Below are positions 40,158-44,492 of a stretch of 44,492 nt of DNA, piece by piece. The number at the start of each line of letters is the position of its first letter. Position 1 is the first letter of the stretch. The DNA is from Streptomyces sioyaensis (GTDB lineage: Bacteria; Actinomycetota; Actinomycetes; Streptomycetales; Streptomycetaceae): the NCBI RefSeq assembly GCF_004122735.1, contig NZ_SDIF01000054.1:1-44492 (forward strand), in the 5' to 3' direction. The notes beneath the pieces were generated by a model that saw only the letters and a program-made list of their open reading frames with translations, did no database searches and was not told the DNA's origin. Both the position numbers and the translations under genes were made by a program.

Positions 40158-41973
40158 GATGGTTGACGGGGTCGATGACGAGCGTTGGAAGGCACGCATC
40201 GGAGTCGCCCATGTGACGGTGCCCCGCTGGGCGCGCGACGCCCCCGACCGCTGTGTCTACCGGTCGAACGCCACCGGTACCTGGGAGTTGTACGAGTGGG
40301 ACCGGGCGAGCGACGCACGACGCAGGCTCACCGACCGCCCCCACGGCACCGCCCTGGGCTTCATCGACCCGGCCGGCGACTGGGTGTGGTGGTTCGCCGA
40401 TACCGGCGGAGACGAGTGCGGCGTCTGGATGCGCCGGCCGTTCGGCGGGGAGCACGAGGAACCCGCCGTGCCCGGCCTGGCCCCCGCCTACCAGGCCGGC
40501 CTCGCCCTCGGCGCGAACGGCCTGGCCGTGCTCGGCACCACCGTGACCGGCGGGACCACCGTCCATGTCTGCCGCCCGGGAACCGAACCACGCACGCTCT
40601 ACACCCACCCCTCGGACGCCCACGTGGGAGCCATGTCCGCCGACGACACCCTCGTCGCGATCGGCCACAGCGAACACGGCGACAGCCGGCACAAGGCAGT
40701 GCGCGTGTTGAGCCTGGACGGCAGGGTTGTCGCGGACCTGTGGGACGGCGAGGGGCGCGGCCTCGGCGGTATCTGGGACGGCCCGGGCAAGGGCCTCGGT
40801 GGTATGGCGTTCTCCCCGGTCCCGGGTGACAACAGGCTGCTCATCGAGCACGAGCGCCGCAGCAGGCCCGAGCCCATGATCTGGGACGTCGCCACCGGTG
40901 AGCAGCGCGAGCTCGCACTCGACCTGCCCGGCGAGGTCAGCGCGGCCTGGTACCAGGACGGCTCGGCGTTGCTGATCTGGCACACCCATCACGCCCGTGA
41001 CGAGCTCTACCGGCTGGAACTCGGCACCGCGGAAGCCCGCGGCCTGACCCGCCTGGACACCCCGAAGGGCGTCATCAGGGGAGCCGGGACCCGCCCGGAC
41101 GGCAGCGTGGAGTTCGTCTGGTCGAACGCCGCGCACCCTCCGGTCGTCCGGTCCACCTCGGGTGGCACCGTACTGGCCCCGCCGGGACCGGCGGCTCCGC
41201 CCTCCGTCCCCGTCACCGACACCTGGGTGGAGGGCCCCGGGGGCCGTATCCACGCGTTGGTCTCCCGGCCCCCGGGGGCTGACGGCCCGCTCCCGTGCGT
41301 CTTCGAGGTACACGGCGGTCCGATCGGTTACGACGACGACGCCTTCGACCCCGTGGTCGCCGCCTGGGTCGACCACGGCTTCGCGGTCGTCCAGGTGAAC
41401 TACCGGGGTTCCACGGGCTACGGCTCCCGATGGCGGGACGCGATCGAGGGGCGCCCCGGCCTGACCGAGCTGGAGGACATCGAGGCCGTCCGCGCATGGG
41501 CCGTCGCCAGCGGCCTCGCCATCCCCAAGCGCCTTGTCCTGTCCGGCCGTTCCTGGGGCGGCTACCTCACCCTGCTGGGGCTCGGCACCCGCCCCGGGAA
41601 CTGGGCCGTCGGCATCAGCACCATGCCGGTGGCGGACTACTTCGCAGCCTACGAGGACGAGATGGAGGCGCTGCGCGCGTACGACCGCTCGCTCTTCGGC
41701 GGCTCACCCGATGACGTGCCCGAGCGATACCGGGCGTCCTCCCCCCTCACGTACGCGGACCGTGTCACCGCACCGGTGCTGGTGATCGCAGGTGAGAACG
41801 ACCCCCGCTGTCCGATCCGGCAGATCGACAACTACGTCAACCGCCTCGCCTCGCTGGGCAAGCGGCACGAGGTGTACCGGTACGACGCGGGGCACGGCTC
41901 ACTCGTCGCCGACGAACGCATCAAGCAGATCGAAGCAACCATCGCCTTCGCCCGCACCCACCTGCCCGCCTGA
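40150..41973 (+). CDS. S9 family prolyl-oligopeptidase-type serine peptidase
   Basis: The 607-aa product has a beta-propeller N-terminal half (about 1-350) and an alpha/beta-hydrolase C-terminal half. The catalytic triad is Ser468 in SGRSWGGYLTLL, Asp551 in AGENDPRCPIRQ and His582 in DAGHGSLVADE. The oxyanion segment is FEVHGGPIGYDDD. S9 enzymes cut short peptides, often releasing dipeptides. In this operon it may remove Met-Arg from cross-linked MRYAY to give the tripeptide, or detoxify it. The GTG at 40150 has GGAG 6 nt upstream; an ATG at 40159 is the alternative. Confidence 0.88.
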   Translation: MAEMVDGVDDERWKARIGVAHVTVPRWARDAPDRCVYRSNATGTWELYEWDRASDARRRLTDRPHGTALGFIDPAGDWVWWFADTGGDECGVWMRRPFGGEHEEPAVPGLAPAYQAGLALGANGLAVLGTTVTGGTTVHVCRPGTEPRTLYTHPSDAHVGAMSADDTLVAIGHSEHGDSRHKAVRVLSLDGRVVADLWDGEGRGLGGIWDGPGKGLGGMAFSPVPGDNRLLIEHERRSRPEPMIWDVATGEQRELALDLPGEVSAAWYQDGSALLIWHTHHARDELYRLELGTAEARGLTRLDTPKGVIRGAGTRPDGSVEFVWSNAAHPPVVRSTSGGTVLAPPGPAAPPSVPVTDTWVEGPGGRIHALVSRPPGADGPLPCVFEVHGGPIGYDDDAFDPVVAAWVDHGFAVVQVNYRGSTGYGSRWRDAIEGRPGLTELEDIEAVRAWAVASGLAIPKRLVLSGRSWGGYLTLLGLGTRPGNWAVGISTMPVADYFAAYEDEMEALRAYDRSLFGGSPDDVPERYRASSPLTYADRVTAPVLVIAGENDPRCPIRQIDNYVNRLASLGKRHEVYRYDAGHGSLVADERIKQIEATIAFARTHLPA

Positions 41974-42015
41974 GCTCGGCCGGCTTGACGACGACCGTTG
42001 CCACTGCCATGGGGC

Positions 42016-42180
42016 TCAGGTTTCGGTCGGCGTCTGGTCATCGTCGCGCACCTGAGACTTCAGGTGCTGGCGGTACCAGCTGCCCCATGCGTCGAGGTGA
42101 CCGATGATGTCCCGCAGTCTCTGGCCGGCCCCAGTGAGTGCGTACTCCACCCGAGGGGGCACTTCCTGACTGAGACCACA
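42016..42180 (-). pseudogene. 3' fragment of a HxlR family regulator gene
   Basis: The minus-strand frame reads EVPPRVEYALTGAGQRL, then DIIGHLDAWGSWYRQH, and ends at TGA 42016-42018. This is the typical C-terminal wing and helix of HxlR regulators. The DNA-binding N-terminal half is missing; the sequence runs directly into a transporter fragment on the other strand. Confidence 0.75.
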
Positions 42181-42197
42181 CAGACGCCCCCCACCGA

Positions 42198-42515
42198 TGG
42201 GCGGCCTTGGGCGTGTTGTGCGCCAGCCTGCTCATGGTGGTCTTCGGGCTCGCGTCGGCGGGCGCGGCACTGTCGGCCTCCCCGGGGCAGTTGATCGCCG
42301 CTCGGGCGGCACTCGGGATCGCGGGCGCGATGATGATGGCGAGCACGCCCGCCATCATCAGGGCAGTGTTCCCCGACGACCGGGAGCGGTCGGTGGCGAT
42401 CGGCCTGTGGACCGCGGCGAACAGCATGGGAGTCTCCGTGGGGCCGCTCCTGGGCGGACTGCTGATCGAGCACTTCTGGTGGGGATCGGTGTTCCTCGTC
42501 AATGTGCCGATCGTG
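42198..42515 (+). pseudogene. Fragment of a DHA2-type MFS drug transporter
   Basis: WAALGVLCASLLMVV (helix 1 of DHA2 proteins) is joined directly to FGLASAGAALSASPGQLIAARAALGIAGAMMM (helices 3-4), so an internal segment is gone. The similarity continues through IIRAVFPDDRERSVAIGLW and HFWWGSVFLVNVP, then stops near 42515. Only about 105 of about 480 residues remain. With the HxlR fragment it is the scar of a divergent regulator/efflux pair. Confidence 0.8.
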
Positions 42516-42579
42516 GGTGCTCGCTGTGGCCGGCGGCGCCCTGCTGACGTCGGGTGGTTTCGGGCACCGGCCCCGGCAC

Positions 42580-43194
42580 TCAGCCCGTCATGGTGTCTTC
42601 CGCGCGGGACAGGGCGACTTCGAGGACGACCAGGAGTGCGTCGCGGACCGAGCCGGTGGCGCGTGCGTCGAAGACGATCAGGGGTACGTGGTCGGAGACG
42701 TCCAGCGCCCACCGCACCTCGTCGAGGTTGTGGTGGACCTCGCCGTCGAACGCGTTGACGGCGACGGCGAACGGGATGTCCTTGTGCTCGAAGTAGTCCA
42801 CCGCGGCGTAACAGTCGTCCAGGCGGCGGGTGTCCACGATCACCAGACCGCCGAGAGCGCCCTCGACCACGTCGTCCCACATGAACCCGAACCGGTCCTG
42901 GCCCGGAGTGCCGAACAGGTAGAGCTTCAGGGTCGGGTCGATGGTGATGCACCCGAAGTCCATGGCGACCGTGGTGGTGGTCTTGCCCGGGGTGTGCGAG
43001 AGATCGTCGACGCCGGCCGCGACCTCGGTGATGGCGGCCTCCGTGGTCAGCGGCCGGATCTCGGAGATCGAGCCGACGGCCGTGGTCTTGCCGACGCCGA
43101 AGCCGCCGGCGATGACCAACTTGACCGGTACCGGCGGCTGTTCAACCGCTGTCACGGAGTGTGTCCCGTGAGTCGGGGACGGCACGGAGACCAT
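42580..43194 (-). CDS. cvnD: Conservon GTP-binding protein (CvnD type)
   Basis: The 204-aa Ras-like small GTPase has a P-loop VIAGGFGVGKTTAVGS and switch-region residues KTTTTVAMDFG. G3 is LFGTPGQDRF, and the AVAVNAFDG segment stands at the NKxD position. This is the fourth gene of the conservon cvnA-B-C-D, a membrane-associated complex likened to eukaryotic G-protein coupled systems that affects development and antibiotic production. The ATG at 43194 has GAAGGG 6 nt upstream and overlaps the cvnC gene by 53 bp. No conservon P450 (CvnE/F) follows; remnants of another locus lie there. Confidence 0.92.
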   Translation of the reverse strand: MVSVPSPTHGTHSVTAVEQPPVPVKLVIAGGFGVGKTTAVGSISEIRPLTTEAAITEVAAGVDDLSHTPGKTTTTVAMDFGCITIDPTLKLYLFGTPGQDRFGFMWDDVVEGALGGLVIVDTRRLDDCYAAVDYFEHKDIPFAVAVNAFDGEVHHNLDEVRWALDVSDHVPLIVFDARATGSVRDALLVVLEVALSRAEDTMTG

Positions 43195-43588
43195 CAATAA
43201 CCCTTCGCAGTACGGAGATGTCCTGGGTGGTCCCGGCGTTCGGGACGTGGACCGCCAGCCGTCCGGCGGCCCGCAGGTCCTCCGCCAGCACCCGGACCAC
43301 GTTGAGGTGGAGGCGCAGTCCCGCGGCGAGTTCCGCCACCGATTGCGGCCGGCGGCAGGCGGCGACGATGTCGTGTTGTTCGAAGGCGAGCGAGCGCAGG
43401 GCGGCGAGCCCGGCCGAGGTCGCCACGACCTGGGTCTCGACCGGGAGCGGGGGCCCGGCCCCGCCCCCCGCCACCCGGCCGGCCGTCAGCAGGAACGGCC
43501 GGATCGCGGGTGCGCGGCCGGCCGGCTCCGACGGGCCCTGGGCGCGGCCGTCTGCTTCGTCGCCCGGTCCTGGTTCGCCGCCGGCCAT
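43142..43588 (-). CDS. cvnC: Conservon DUF742 protein (CvnC type)
   Basis: The 148-aa product is a winged-helix DUF742 protein with IRPFLLTAGRV, FEQHDIVAACRRPQSVAELAAGLRLHLNVVRVLAEDL (family core, shown as one block) and the C-terminal SVLRRVIDGLRAV. It is the third conservon gene. The second of two adjacent ATGs (43588) is better spaced from GAGG than the first (43591). Confidence 0.92.
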   Translation of the reverse strand: MAGGEPGPGDEADGRAQGPSEPAGRAPAIRPFLLTAGRVAGGGAGPPLPVETQVVATSAGLAALRSLAFEQHDIVAACRRPQSVAELAAGLRLHLNVVRVLAEDLRAAGRLAVHVPNAGTTQDISVLRRVIDGLRAVPDSRDTLRDSG

Positions 43589-43639
43589 CATGCTCCTCTT
43601 CTCACGCCCTGGATCCCTGCCTTCGCGCTGTCGGACGGG

Positions 43640-44113
43640 TCAGCGGGCCGGTGTGGCGCCGGCGTTCTTCTTGAGCTCCAGCACCAGCTGGGGGGTGAGC
43701 GCGCTCCCCGCCCGGTTGGCGAAGAGGGTCATCTCGTAGGCGATGTTGCCGAGCTTCGCCTCCTTCGAGGTCACCACGCCGAGGACGGCACCGCAGCCGA
43801 TGGCCGACACCAGGACATGGCCGCCCTCCAAGTCGATGATGACCTTGTTGAGGCCGCCGAGGCCGTAGTTGCCGGAGGCGCCGGCGGCCAGGCTCGTGAC
43901 ACCCGACACGATCGCCGCGAGTCGCTCGGAGTCGGCCTGCTCGCGCAGTTGGGAGACAGCGATCAGCAGGCCGTCGGAGGACACCGCGATGGCGTCGACG
44001 ACGCCGGCGGTCTGGGTGGCGAACCGGTCGAGCAGCCAGGTGAAGTCGGCCGCGGCGGCCGTCAGATCCATGGGTTCCCGCTCGGAACTGCTCTTACCTG
44101 TCGGCGTCGTCAC
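43640..44113 (-). CDS. cvnB: Conservon roadblock/LC7-domain protein (CvnB type)
   Basis: The 157-aa product is a roadblock/LC7 fold protein with LLDRFATQTAGVVDAIAVSSDGLLIAVS and VIIDLEGGHVLVSAIG, then a C-terminal helix. In conservons it acts as the partner or GTPase-activating-like factor of CvnD. The GTG at 44113 has AAGGAG 7 nt upstream and overlaps the end of cvnA by 20 bp. An internal ATG at 44071 lacks such a site. Confidence 0.92.
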   Translation of the reverse strand: MTTPTGKSSSEREPMDLTAAAADFTWLLDRFATQTAGVVDAIAVSSDGLLIAVSQLREQADSERLAAIVSGVTSLAAGASGNYGLGGLNKVIIDLEGGHVLVSAIGCGAVLGVVTSKEAKLGNIAYEMTLFANRAGSALTPQLVLELKKNAGATPAR

Positions 44114-44492
44114 TGCCCGACTCCTTCCGGGGTTGCTGGTGGTGCGATGGTGCTGGATCGGTCGGGGTGGGAGCGCTGTCCTGCTCAGCCCTGCGTACGG
44201 CGGCCTCGAAGTCGTCGAGTTCCGAACGGACCGCGTCGGCGTCGACGGGCCGGCGCACGGCCTGGGCACCCCGGTCGGCCGTCGGGGTGGTCCTGCCGAG
44301 CGTCGCCCCCCGGACCCGCCGGCGCAGCGGCTGGCCGGGCTGTGCCGGTCGCGCCTCGGAGGCGGGGGCGGTCTGCTCCGCGTCCGTGCGGGGCGGGACG
44401 CGCCGGGGGAGCTCACCGTGCCGCGCGGGGGCGGTCGGCCGCCGTTCGGGCGTGGTGGCGGGGGCCCGCACCGGCAGGGGTGTGGCGGCGGC
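44094..44492 (-). CDS. cvnA: Conservon sensor histidine-kinase-like protein (CvnA type), C-terminal part only
   Basis: Only the last 132 codons are in the window; the gene continues beyond 44492. This part is the low-complexity Pro/Arg/Ala-rich tail typical of CvnA proteins, with a conserved segment RSELDDFEAAVRRAEQD near the end. The assignment relies mainly on its place directly before the roadblock, DUF742 and GTPase genes. Confidence 0.8.
   Translation of the reverse strand, partial: AAATPLPVRAPATTPERRPTAPARHGELPRRVPPRTDAEQTAPASEARPAQPGQPLRRRVRGATLGRTTPTADRGAQAVRRPVDADAVRSELDDFEAAVRRAEQDSAPTPTDPAPSHHQQPRKESGSDDADR

Overview
The window is high-GC actinobacterial DNA and almost certainly comes from a Streptomyces chromosome. 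The evidence is third-codon GC bias, GTG starts, many 4-bp ATGA/GTGA gene overlaps, a conservon (cvn) operon, a secreted GH13 alpha-amylase, a type III polyketide synthase and XRE-TPR regulators. Nothing here is phage or transposon, and no rRNA, tRNA or CRISPR array was found.

Layout. 1-713: gene-poor DNA with short repeats; its first 44 bases exactly repeat, inverted, part of an ABC exporter gene 3.4 kb away. 714-6364: a DUF457/YdjM-type membrane protein, an asymmetric heterodimeric ABC exporter and a lipoprotein L,D-transpeptidase. 6478-9603: a Tat-exported GH109-type protein divergent from an alpha-amylase. 9615-19485: a lactate-utilisation region with a Dld-II-like FAD/Fe-S dehydrogenase, lutC-lutB-lutA and a divergent MHS-type permease, interrupted by a MarR regulator and a divergent MarR-controlled ABC exporter. 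19615-25098: a 19-residue amphipathic peptide gene, a flavin monooxygenase, YjbQ, a ParA-type partition pair and a PAS-GAF-PP2C-HATPase phosphatase. 25141-29184: a divergent type III PKS, an asparagine synthetase and an IclR regulator. 29339-35719: a small protein, a two-domain VOC protein and a tightly coupled four-gene operon (XRE-TPR regulator, TIR protein, NTPase, two-TM membrane protein). 36207-41973: a putative minimal RiPP cluster. 42016-42515: remnants of a HxlR/DHA2 transporter pair. 42580-44492: conservon genes cvnD, C, B and partial A.

Two systems stand out. (1) At 36464-36481 an 18-bp gene with a good Shine-Dalgarno encodes the pentapeptide MRYAY. It is followed by an attenuator-like hairpin, two P450 genes, an MFS exporter and an S9 peptidase. 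This is the architecture of biarylitide clusters (bytA/bytO), but with Tyr rather than His or Trp at position 5, so it predicts a Tyr-Tyr cross-linked tripeptide. A Crp-type site and a promoter lie upstream. (2) The operon at 30589-35719 looks like an NLR-style conflict system. The TIR protein's C-terminal tail and the NTPase's extreme N-terminus share an STG-x-VH-x-G-x-G motif, as expected for amyloid-type effector-receptor signalling. A 65-bp fragment of its last gene is duplicated 1.7 kb downstream.

A third notable item is the 19-aa peptide gene at 19615-19674, which has a perfectly spaced ribosome-binding site and is isolated between terminators. All function calls rest on motif reading and gene context; no database search was possible.
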